From: Pseudomonadota bacterium
GTDB taxonomy: Bacteria; Pseudomonadota; Gammaproteobacteria; Pseudomonadales; Pseudomonadaceae
DNA length: 29,782 nt
NCBI GenBank assembly: GCA_023388335.1
Contig: JAEWGL010000029.1
Location: 1 to 29,782 of the forward strand
Direction: 5' to 3'
Shown: positions 21,650-29,700 of the stretch, piece by piece
Position numbering within the stretch: position 1 is the stretch's first letter
How the letters are laid out: the number at the start of each line of letters is the position of its first letter
Program-made: the position numbers and the translations under genes
Notes under the pieces: model-generated
Database searches by the model: none
What the model saw: the letters and a program-made list of their open reading frames with translations, nothing else
What the model was told of the DNA's origin: nothing

Positions 21650-22954
21650 ATGAAAGTGTTGGTTCGCAGTGTGGCGGCAGGCGTCGGAGCGCTTTATGCG
21701 GGTTCCGGTTTCGCTCTCGACAGCTTTCAAATCGGGGATGTGCTGTTCGAACCCTCAGTGACGGTGGGCGCGGCGTACCTCTATCATAAGAATCAGGCGT
21801 TTGGCGGCCGTACCAGCGGCATCGGGCTGGAGGTAGACCGTACCTCCAGCCGTTTTGAAGGCTTTGTTTTGCCCGATGTAAAATTCACCGGGCCGCAAAC
21901 CGCGTTCGGGACGGTGTTCGGTGGCGTTTCGGCGGTCGGTGCGATGACGCGTGGCGACAGTGACGCGGGGGGATTTACCCATGACGATCCGGAGTCCATA
22001 GGCCTGGAAACAGCCTTTGTCGGCTGGAAAAGCGCGGATTTGTTTCCCTCGCTAGGCAAGGATGCGCTGAGGCTCAGCGGCGGTCGTCAGAACTTCATGA
22101 TCGACAACGGCTTCCTGATCGGTGACGGCCATGCTGACCAGGGCAAGGACGCGGCCGCCTGGATTGGCCCACGCACCGCATTCAAAAATACCCTTGTTGC
22201 CCAGCTGGATACCGGCAAGATTCATGCGGACCTGTTCGACCTGACAGCCACCGCTGACCTTGAATATGCCGACTACAAAGAAAACCTGCGCCTGCGCGGC
22301 GGAAATTTCGAGTGGCGTGACAGCCTGGGTACGCTAGGGGCCACCTATTACCATACGCTCGACGCTGACAACGCATCGCGCGACGGCGTGGATGTGTACG
22401 ATGTTCGCGCCAAAGGCACACCGTTCACAGCGCTCCCGCAAGTCAGCCTGGCCGGTGAGTATGTCTGGCAGAAGGGGGGCGATGCCGACAAGTCCGCCCA
22501 TGGCTGGTACGCACAAGCCAGCTACGCCTTCACCGATGTGCTATGGACGCCGACCCTGACCTATCGCCGGACTCAGTACTCCGATGACTACGACCCAATG
22601 ACCTATGGCTATGGCGGTGAGTACGGCACTTGGTACCAAGGTGAAATCGTTGGTGAGTACATGCTGTTCAACAGTAACGTCAACATCGATCTACTCAAGC
22701 TGGCATTGCAGCCACGCGAGAATATCGGCTTTGGCGTGATGGGCTATCGGTTCCGCCTGGATAAAGCGCCGGAGGGCGTGACCAGCCGTGATTTTGCCAA
22801 CGAGGTGGATGTGTACGTGAACTGGACAGTGACGCCATCGCTGACGGTCAGCGCAGTGTATGGCGTGGCGTTGCCCGGCGATGCGGCCAAGCAGATCTAT
22901 GGTGACAACAACCGTTCCAACCTCTTTGAAACCGTTGTGAGCTGGAGCTTCTGA
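21650..22954 (+). CDS. Outer-membrane beta-barrel protein (porin-like)
   Basis: A 434-residue exported protein. A signal peptide is visible (MKVLVRSVAAGVGALYAGSGFA, cleaved before LDSFQ). The mature part alternates polar and hydrophobic residues through many predicted strands rich in Tyr, Trp and Gly (GATYYHTLDADN, GWYAQASYAFTDVLWTPTLTYRRTQYS), and the last strand ends ETVVSWSF; the terminal Phe is the signal for beta-barrel insertion. It resembles substrate-specific porins of proteobacteria in length and style but I do not recognise a named family. The start ATG follows GAAGGGG. Position between an AraC regulator and a PhyH-type dioxygenase suggests uptake of that enzyme's substrate. Confidence 0.75.
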   Translation: MKVLVRSVAAGVGALYAGSGFALDSFQIGDVLFEPSVTVGAAYLYHKNQAFGGRTSGIGLEVDRTSSRFEGFVLPDVKFTGPQTAFGTVFGGVSAVGAMTRGDSDAGGFTHDDPESIGLETAFVGWKSADLFPSLGKDALRLSGGRQNFMIDNGFLIGDGHADQGKDAAAWIGPRTAFKNTLVAQLDTGKIHADLFDLTATADLEYADYKENLRLRGGNFEWRDSLGTLGATYYHTLDADNASRDGVDVYDVRAKGTPFTALPQVSLAGEYVWQKGGDADKSAHGWYAQASYAFTDVLWTPTLTYRRTQYSDDYDPMTYGYGGEYGTWYQGEIVGEYMLFNSNVNIDLLKLALQPRENIGFGVMGYRFRLDKAPEGVTSRDFANEVDVYVNWTVTPSLTVSAVYGVALPGDAAKQIYGDNNRSNLFETVVSWSF

Positions 22955-22973
22955 TTGCCTTCCAGGAGCGTGC

Positions 22974-23009
22974 GGGCGTTTCTTGCATGGCCCAATCGCC
23001 CCTTTTTTT
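22974..23009 (+). terminator. Weak terminator candidate after porin-like gene
   Basis: GGGCG (22974-22978) can pair with CGCCC (22997-23001), followed by seven T's. The stem is short and the loop long, so termination would be partial at best. Confidence 0.35.
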
Positions 23010-23091
23010 GTCTGCTGCGAACCTGTCAGCTGCGTGCACCTCACCCTACATTCCAGGCGGTTGCACACCACATTTCCAGAGGGCCTCAATC

Positions 23092-23991
23092 ATGTCTACC
23101 GCTTCCCTTGTGACTCTGCCGGGTACAGCATCCGTTGAGCACGTCGTCGAGATCATCGAGCGCGATGGCGGCGTTATTATTGCGGATTTTATGGCCAGCG
23201 ATGTGCTCAGCGAACTCAAGCAGCAGATCGACGCTGCGCTGGATACTTCGAGCTTTGGTCATGAAAACTTTTTCGTCGGCACCTCTACACGCCGCGCTAG
23301 CCGGCTGTTCGCGCGCTGTTCGCGCATGGTCGATGTCGTCCTGCATCCCTTGTACCTTGGGGCCGCACGCAAAATCCTGCAGAAGCCCGTATCGGTCTGG
23401 TTTGGCCAGCAACGCACCACGGTCACTCCGCAAATCCAGATTGGTATGACTCAAGCCATCCAAATTCATCCAGGCCAGGGCAAGCAACCGCTGCATCGCG
23501 ATGACACCAGCTTCCTCTGGCGTCATCCCAACTACGGACGCGAAGCACGGCTGCAGATCATGCTAGCAGTGACCGAGTTTACCGAAGCCACGGGCGCGAC
23601 CAAGGTGATCCCCGGCAGCCACAAGTGGGACGATGAGCGCTGCCCTCAACCCGAAGAGGCGGTGAACGCCGAGATGGCTGCAGGTTCCGCGCTTCTGTTC
23701 ATCGGTTCGACTTACCATGGCGGTGGCACTAACTCCAGCGATGCGCCTCGCACGGGGCTGACCATGGGCATCGATCTGGGGTGCGTACGTCAGGAAGAAA
23801 ACCAGTACTTGTCCATACCCTTCGAGACGCTCAAGGGATTGCCGAGCGAAGTACAGCGCTTGCTTGGCTGGGATGCGGGCGAGAACTTCATGGGATGGGT
23901 GGAGCAGGGCGGCAAGATGCTCAGCCCACACACCTTCCTGCAATCCGATGATGTGCTCAAGTCGCTGGGCCTGGTAGAGCAAACCCAGTGA
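23092..23991 (+). CDS. PhyH-family Fe(II)/2-oxoglutarate dioxygenase
   Basis: A 299-residue phytanoyl-CoA dioxygenase-family protein with the jelly-roll metal triad: His-x-Asp in QPLHRDDTSFLW (about residues 131-133) and the distal His in IGSTYHGGGTNSSDAPRTGLTMG, where the following Arg would bind 2-oxoglutarate. VIPGSHKWDDER is another family motif. Such enzymes hydroxylate or cleave small organic substrates; the family is diverse and the substrate cannot be named. The ATG at 23092 has an AGAGGG site upstream; the frame open from 22987 adds no family residues. It follows the porin-like gene by 137 bp on the same strand and ends at a strong terminator, so AraC-porin-dioxygenase looks like one catabolic module. 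Confidence 0.85.
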   Translation: MSTASLVTLPGTASVEHVVEIIERDGGVIIADFMASDVLSELKQQIDAALDTSSFGHENFFVGTSTRRASRLFARCSRMVDVVLHPLYLGAARKILQKPVSVWFGQQRTTVTPQIQIGMTQAIQIHPGQGKQPLHRDDTSFLWRHPNYGREARLQIMLAVTEFTEATGATKVIPGSHKWDDERCPQPEEAVNAEMAAGSALLFIGSTYHGGGTNSSDAPRTGLTMGIDLGCVRQEENQYLSIPFETLKGLPSEVQRLLGWDAGENFMGWVEQGGKMLSPHTFLQSDDVLKSLGLVEQTQ

Positions 23992-24013
23992 GCTGAGTAG
24001 GCCAGGCTTTGAC

Positions 24014-24040
24014 AAAGGCAACCTGCGGGTTGCCTTTTTT
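24014..24040 (+). terminator. Rho-independent terminator after the dioxygenase gene
   Basis: AAAGGCAACC, loop TGCG, GGTTGCCTTT, then further T's: a perfect 10-bp stem, 22 bp past the stop codon. Confidence 0.92.
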
Positions 24041-24075
24041 GCACCTGAAGTATTCTGTTGCTCGGCTCAAGCCCT

Positions 24076-24097
24076 AAAAAGGCGCCCGAAGGCGCCT
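24076..24097 (-). terminator. Minus-strand terminator
   Basis: On the minus strand AGGCGCC, loop TTCG, GGCGCCT-type stem (7 bp, all paired) is followed by TTTTTAG. There is no T-run on the plus side, so it serves leftward transcription. Confidence 0.75.
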
Positions 24098-24103
24098 GAA
24101 CTT

Positions 24104-24295
24104 TCACCTGAACCGAGGGCAGAGCCAGGTGAGCTGAACAAACCAGTGGAGCATTGGTAAGGCGCAGGGTTTGTCCCGCCTCGCGATAAAGCGAGTGGGG
24201 ACCATTTTAGGATCTTGCAGAGCCTTGAGTAGGTGGCGGTCGGCCAATTCTAGCGATGCGGTGGCCAATTGAAACGTGTGCGCCTGTCGGCTCAT
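24104..24295 (-). CDS. Possible 63-residue protein, unknown
   Basis: An ATG-started frame of 63 codons, beginning MSRQAHTFQLATASLELADR and ending in an aromatic, basic tail (WFVQLTWLCPRFR). I do not recognise it. For it: a minus-strand terminator lies seven bases after its stop and a promoter-like palindromic region lies just upstream. Against it: no clear ribosome site, and a strong hairpin falls inside the frame, so the transcript could instead be a non-coding RNA. Confidence 0.25.
   Translation of the reverse strand: MSRQAHTFQLATASLELADRHLLKALQDPKMVPTRFIARRDKPCALPMLHWFVQLTWLCPRFR
24173..24202. other. Long RNA hairpin candidate
   Basis: GTCCCGCCTCGC, loop GATAAA, GCGAGTGGGGAC can pair at 10 of 12 positions. 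It lies within the possible minus-strand transcript and has no T-run, so it is more likely an internal RNA structure than a terminator. Confidence 0.45.
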
Positions 24296-24333
24296 ACCGT
24301 CTGAGCAGTAAACTTTCTGTGTTCTTTATAGAG

Positions 24334-24356
24334 AATTCTATATTGTATATAGAATT
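24334..24356. promoter_or_regulatory. Perfect palindrome upstream of chemoreceptor gene
   Basis: AATTCTATAT, spacer TGT, ATATAGAATT: ten-base arms without mismatch, 59 bp before the chemoreceptor ATG. It overlaps promoter-like TATA words on both strands. The shape suits a dimeric repressor of the GntR or similar class; it does not match the ATTTTGAATKCAAAAT sites elsewhere in the window. Confidence 0.6.
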
Positions 24357-24414
24357 TAGCATGATAAATTGCAAGGTCAGCGGCTCCCCATAACAACAAG
24401 AACGGTCATTGATC

Positions 24415-26067
24415 ATGCTCTTTGCAAAGAAACTCTCCATTGGCAGCAAGCTTCTGGTACTGCCCATTTTGTTCGTGCTTGCATTGTTGGTCGTCTCGGG
24501 TATGGGCTATCACGGCTTGGCCAGGCAGCAGGCAGTGATCGAAGAAATTCAACAGTTGCGCTTCCAGCAATATCGGCAGGTGCTGGAAGCCGCGACTGCC
24601 TTGCAGGCGGCGATGGTCGGCGCCTATGCCACCGGTGCACGCATTCTTGAATCCAGGGGGCAGGCCACGTTCGAGGAACTGGAATATTATTTCGAGGATA
24701 TACGGGCTAGTGTCGGCGACATGCGCACTGGCCTCGACAACGCAGTGCGTGAAGCCCGCCTGGGGGAAGAGGAAAAGGCGCTCTACCGGGCGGTGCAGGA
24801 GCAGGCTGCGGTGGTAACCGAAGGGCTGGACGACTTCCAGAGCACTGTCTTGAGCGATCAGATTCAGGCTGCTTCGCTATTGGGCCGGGTGCGCGCTGAT
24901 AGCAACGGCCTGCAAGGGCAGTTCAACCGCTTGTTGGGGCTGCAGGCGCAACTGACCTCCGACGCCTTCGCCCACGCCGGTGCCCTGCAGCGCCAGGTGT
25001 CAAAGATGCTGGTAGTGGTCCTGCTGGCCGCCAGTGCCCTGGCCTTGATAGTCAGCCTTTTGCTGCGGGGACAGATCCTGCGCCCTATCCGGGAAATCGA
25101 GCAGGCATCGATCAGGTTGCGGGACGGTGATCTGACCCATCGAGTGCGCGTGATCGGCGGCGACGAGATCGCTCACACCGCTCAAGCATTCAATGATCTA
25201 ATTCACAGTTTCCAGCAGGCGATGCGCCAGGTCGCCGCGGTCGCCACCTCGGTCAGCGCCTCGGCCGAGACGTTAGTAGGCGCCTCGGCGCAGGTGGCCG
25301 AGAGCTCCTCGGCACAGACCGGTGCGGTTGGGGTGGTATCGATAACCATCGAGCAGATGAGCGTCAGCATCGCCGCCATCTCCAATCATGCTCAGAGCCT
25401 GCGCGGATCTGCCGAGGCCAGCCTGCGGGGCACGCAGGACGGACACCTGGCGCTGTCGCGTCTGCTCGAAAACATCGACAGCGTACGCCTCGCGTTCTCA
25501 GCTATTCGCGGCTCGGTGGGTGATTTCGTCGAAAGCACTTCGGCAATCACCACCAGTATCACCCAGGTTAAGGACCTCTCTGCGCAGACCAACCTGCTGG
25601 CGCTCAATGCGGCGATCGAAGCGGCGAGGGCAGGTGAAAGCGGGCGCGGTTTCAGTGTGGTGGCCGATGAAGTGCGTCAGTTGGCGCAACGCTCGGCGCG
25701 AGCGGCCAATTCAATCAATGAGTTGACAGTGAAGCTTGAGGGTCAGTCCGAGGTGGTTGACGAGGCTCTGCGTGCAGGCACTGTGGCGCTGGATGACAGC
25801 GGCAGGTTGCTGAGCGAATTGGAGAGCACCTTGCAGCAGGCTGCGGAACTGGTCGGCGATTCGACCAGAGGCGTGGACCAGATCGCCGATGCAGTGAGTG
25901 CGCAAAGCGAGGGCGGGCGGGGGATAGCGGAGAACATCGAGCACATCGCACGCATGGCTGGGGATGGCGACGCGATTACGCGTCAAGTGTCCGGAGCGGT
26001 GGTCTCTCTGCGTGAGCTTTCAGACGAACTGAGCCTGGCGGTGAGCCGTTTCCGTTTCGAGGTCTGA
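24415..26067 (+). CDS. Methyl-accepting chemotaxis protein
   Basis: A 550-residue transmembrane chemoreceptor. Order: short cytoplasmic start, transmembrane helix 1 (LLVLPILFVLALLVVSGMGY, ~residues 12-32), a helical periplasmic ligand domain of about 160 residues, transmembrane helix 2 (MLVVVLLAASALALIVSLLL, ~197-216), a HAMP domain (GQILRPIREIEQASIRLRDGDLTHRV onward), and a cytoplasmic coiled coil whose hairpin tip reads DLSAQTNLLALNAAIEAARAGESGRGFSVVADEVRQLAQRS. The tip differs slightly from the classical ADQTN form. There is no C-terminal CheR pentapeptide. The ATG at 24415 is six bases inside the open frame. The ligand is unknown. The gene is single, preceded by a perfect palindrome, so its expression is probably conditional. 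Confidence 0.92.
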   Translation: MLFAKKLSIGSKLLVLPILFVLALLVVSGMGYHGLARQQAVIEEIQQLRFQQYRQVLEAATALQAAMVGAYATGARILESRGQATFEELEYYFEDIRASVGDMRTGLDNAVREARLGEEEKALYRAVQEQAAVVTEGLDDFQSTVLSDQIQAASLLGRVRADSNGLQGQFNRLLGLQAQLTSDAFAHAGALQRQVSKMLVVVLLAASALALIVSLLLRGQILRPIREIEQASIRLRDGDLTHRVRVIGGDEIAHTAQAFNDLIHSFQQAMRQVAAVATSVSASAETLVGASAQVAESSSAQTGAVGVVSITIEQMSVSIAAISNHAQSLRGSAEASLRGTQDGHLALSRLLENIDSVRLAFSAIRGSVGDFVESTSAITTSITQVKDLSAQTNLLALNAAIEAARAGESGRGFSVVADEVRQLAQRSARAANSINELTVKLEGQSEVVDEALRAGTVALDDSGRLLSELESTLQQAAELVGDSTRGVDQIADAVSAQSEGGRGIAENIEHIARMAGDGDAITRQVSGAVVSLRELSDELSLAVSRFRFEV

Positions 26068-26143
26068 CCGGTACGGGTGACGGTTCGAGGGTTGTCACGG
26101 CGCAACGCTGATGATCGATGGCGGATAATGATGCCGAGCTGTG

Positions 26144-26169
26144 GCGGAAGCGGCGCATGCCGCTCCCGC
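26144..26169. terminator. Hairpin between convergent chemoreceptor and folE genes
   Basis: AGCGGC, loop GCAT, GCCGCT forms the core, extended by GCGG/CCCGC with a bulge. It lies between two convergent genes but lacks a T-run on either side, so function as a terminator is uncertain. Confidence 0.4.
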
Positions 26170-26183
26170 AAGATCAGCCAGGG

Positions 26184-26741
26184 CTAACGGCTACGAATCA
26201 GCTGCAAGAACTCTTGACGAGTATTGTACGACTCGCGCATGCAGCCCAGCATGACCGACGTGCTCATCACCGAGTTCTGCTTCTCCACGCCGCGCATCAT
26301 CATGCACATATGCTTGGCTTCGATCACCACCGCCACGCCGGCGGCATGGGTGACTTCGGCAATCGCTTCGGCAATCTGGCGGGTCAGGTTCTCCTGGATC
26401 TGCAGTCTGCGGGCAAACATGTCGACGATGCGCGCCACCTTCGACAGCCCCAGGACCTTGCCCGTGGGAATATAGGCAACGTGCGCCTTGCCAATGAACG
26501 GCAATAGATGGTGCTCGCACAGCGAATACAGTTCGATATCGCGGACGATGACCATCTCGTCGTTATCCGAGTCGAATAGTGCGCCGTTGACGATCTGCTC
26601 AAGGCTTTGCTGATAGCCCTGACACAGGTACTGCATGGCTTTCGCTGCGCGCTTTGGCGTGTCCAGCAAGCCCTCGCGATGCGGGTTCTCGCCGATGCCC
26701 TGCAGAATTTCGCGGTAGTTTCGGGTCATTTCCTCGTTCAT
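26184..26741 (-). CDS. folE: GTP cyclohydrolase I
   Basis: A 185-residue GTP cyclohydrolase I converting GTP to 7,8-dihydroneopterin triphosphate, first step of folate and pterin synthesis. Diagnostic segments: EGLLDTPKRAAKAMQYLC, IELYSLCEHHLLPFIGKAHVAYIP (zinc Cys and catalytic His residues), GLSKVARIVDMFARRLQIQENL, and AKHMCMMMRGVEKQNS with the second zinc Cys. Length is that of the bacterial one-domain form. It starts 12 bp after the stop of the indolepyruvate oxidoreductase gene, so the two are co-transcribed and perhaps translationally coupled. Pseudomonads often hold several folE copies; this one may supply pterin for aromatic amino acid hydroxylation (inference). Confidence 0.95.
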   Translation of the reverse strand: MNEEMTRNYREILQGIGENPHREGLLDTPKRAAKAMQYLCQGYQQSLEQIVNGALFDSDNDEMVIVRDIELYSLCEHHLLPFIGKAHVAYIPTGKVLGLSKVARIVDMFARRLQIQENLTRQIAEAIAEVTHAAGVAVVIEAKHMCMMMRGVEKQNSVMSTSVMLGCMRESYNTRQEFLQLIRSR

Positions 26742-26753
26742 GGTTGTCCCTGT

Positions 26754-29700
26754 TCAGAGTTGAGTGATGGCAATCTTGCCGGTGACTTGGCTGGCCTCGT
26801 GAAACTGGCCGGTCGAGCCATTGCGCCATTGCTCCAGCAACTGCGTCTGGCGCTGCTGCGCATGGTGCAGGAAGCGTTCTTTTACCGGCCCGTAACCGCG
26901 CACGCTGTCTGGCAGCTCCAGCAGGTCCCGGGCCAGTTGCAGGTTGTCACTGCGCAGGCCCGCCAGCACTTCATCCAGGATATTTTCGTAGTTGCGCAAC
27001 CAGTCGCGTTCAACCTTGCGCTCATGGGTATGGCCGAACGGGTCGAGCCAGGTGTTACGCAAAACCTTGAGCCTGGCCAGCAGCTTGAAGGCTTGCAGCA
27101 TCCAAGGTCCGAAGCTGCGTTTTTTCGGTTCTTTACCTGTGTGGTTGTCGTTGAGCAGCGGCGGCGCCAGGTGGAAACGCAGGCGGTAATCACCCTCGAA
27201 AGTCGACTGGATGTTCGCCAGAAAGTCGCCGTTGCTGAACAGGCGGGCTACCTCGTATTCATCCTTGATCGCCAGCACCTTGAAGTAGTGGCGGGCTACG
27301 CTTTTGGACAGCTCGCCCGGCTGGCCCAGCAACCGTGTTTCGGCCGCCATGAAGTGCTCGACGCGTTGGCGATAACGCTGGGCGTAGGCCTTGTTCTGAT
27401 AGGCCGTCAGAACGCTTATGCGCCGCTCCAGCGTTTCTTCCGGGGTCTGCGACAGCCTGCGGTCGGCGCCTTGCTTTTTGCCGGCCTCGACCATGCGCAG
27501 TACGCGTGACAGATCGTGGGCGCTGCGTCGGCCCCAGGCAAAGGCTGCAAGGTTGAAGGCCACCGCCGTGCCATTCAATTCGATGGCCTGCACTAGCGCC
27601 GCCTCACCCACCGGCAACCAGCCTTTTTGGTAGGCATAGCCCAGCATGAAGGTGTTGGTGGCGATCGAATCGCCCATCAGCGCCGTGGCAATTCTGCTCG
27701 CGTCGACAAAGTCCGCCCGCGCAGGGCCAACGGCTTCGGCAATTTGCTCCGACATGCCTCGGGTATGGAATTGCGGGTCAGGATGGCTGACCAGATCGCC
27801 ACTTTGCGCCTGCAGAGCGAAGGTGCGCACGAACGCGCTGGTGATGCTTTGCTCGCTGTTGACCAAAGCATGTGTCACCCCCTGGCGCAGCTTGGACAAC
27901 GTTTCGGTGTTGGCGCTGACCACCAGGTCGCAGCCTAGCAGCAGGGCGGCTTCACCCTCGGCGATCCGCGGGGCGAACAGCTGTTCCTGGCGTGCGGCGA
28001 TGCGAATGTGCGACCAGACCGCGCCGCCTTTTTGCGCCATGCCGGCCATGTCGAGGTTGAGCGTACCTTTACCTTCGATAAACGCCGCCATGCCCAGCAA
28101 GGCACCGATGGTCACCACACCCGTGCCCCCCACGCCGGTCACCAGGATGCTGTACGGCTCATCGAGGGCGACGGTCGAAGGGGCAGGCAGATCCCAGAGG
28201 TCGTCGGCCTTGGCTGCCAGCGCCTGCGGCTTGCGCAAGGTGCCGCCTTCGACGGTGACAAAGCTTGGGCAGAAGCCGTTGAGGCAGGTGAAGTCCTTGT
28301 TGCACGAAGACTGGTCGATCTCGCGCTTGCGGCCGTACTCGGTGTCCACCGCTACCACCGACATGCAGTTGGACTTGCTGCTGCAGTCGCCGCAGCCCTC
28401 GCATACCGCTTCGTTGATGACCACCCGACGTGCCGGGTCGGGGAATTTGCCGCGCTTGCGACGCCTGCGTTTCTCCGCGGCGCAGGTCTGGTCATAGATG
28501 ATTGCCGACACACCCTGGAACTGGCGCAACTGTTCCTGTACCTCGTTCATCTTGTCGCGACGCACTACCGGTACACCTTGGGCCAGATCATGAATGCCTT
28601 TGTACTTCTCGACATCGTCGCTGACCACCACCAGGCGCTGAACGCCTTCTGCCGCCAGTTGGCGGCTGATTTGTGCCACGCTCAGGCTGCCGTCCACCGG
28701 TTGCCCGCCCGTCATGGCCACGGCATCGTTGTAGAGAATCTTGTAGGTAATCTGCGCCTTTGCCGCGATGGCGGCACGAATGGCGAGAATGCCGGAGTGG
28801 AAGTAGGTGCCGTCGCCCAGGTTGGCAAAGACATGCTGGGTGGTGGTAAACGGCGCCTGGCCGATCCAGGCCACGCCTTCGCCACCCATCTGGCTGAATG
28901 TCTGGGTTTGCGGGTAGATCCAGGCGGCCATGTAGTGGCAGCCGATACCGGCTAGCGCGCGGCTGCCTTGCGGCACCTTGGTCGAAGTGTTGTGTGGGCA
29001 GCCGGAACAGTAGTGTGGCACGCGCTCCATCAGGTTGCTGAACTGGCCTTTGCCGGCCAGTTGTGCGTCCAGTACGGCCAGGCGTACCTGCAGCGGGCCA
29101 CCTGGGTGCAGGCGCAGGATGCGCTTGGCCAGGGCTCGCGCGATCATCGCCGGGGTCAGATCATTGATGGCCGGCAGCAGCCAGTCGGTGTGCGGCAGGC
29201 TCCATTCACCCTTGTCGTCGAACTTGCCGACGATGCGCGGGCGTACGTCTTCACGCCAGTTGTAGAGTTCTTCCTTGAGCTGGTATTCGATCAGATGGCG
29301 CTTTTCTTCCACCACCACAATCTCTTCCAGGCCTTCGGCAAATTGGCGTACACCTTCGGCTTCCAAAGGCCAGACCATGCCGACCTTGTACAGGCGCAGG
29401 CCGATCTTCTGCGCCTGCGCCTCGTCTATCCCGAGGATGCTCAGGGCCTGGCAGACGTCGAGATAGGACTTGCCCGAGGTGACGATGCCGATTCGTGCAT
29501 TCGGCGCATCCATGACCATGCGATCGAGACGGTTGGCGCGGGCATAGGCCAGGGCGGCATACAGCTTGTGCTCCAGCAGGCGTTGTTCCTGGGCCAGTGG
29601 CGGGTCGGGCCAGCGGATGTTCAGGCCGCCTTTGGGCAACGCGATAGTCGGGATGACCGGCTGTACGCGGTGGATGTCAATATCGACGACGGCCGCGCTT

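Larger units (their letters stand above)
24041..24414. other. Structured intergenic region before the chemoreceptor gene
   Basis: No strong gene is seen. It holds a minus-strand terminator (24076-24097), a long hairpin (24173-24202), a weak 63-codon minus frame (24104-24295) and a perfect 10-bp-arm palindrome (24334-24356) in AT-rich DNA. The arrangement would fit a short minus-strand transcript divergent from the chemoreceptor gene. Confidence 0.5.
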
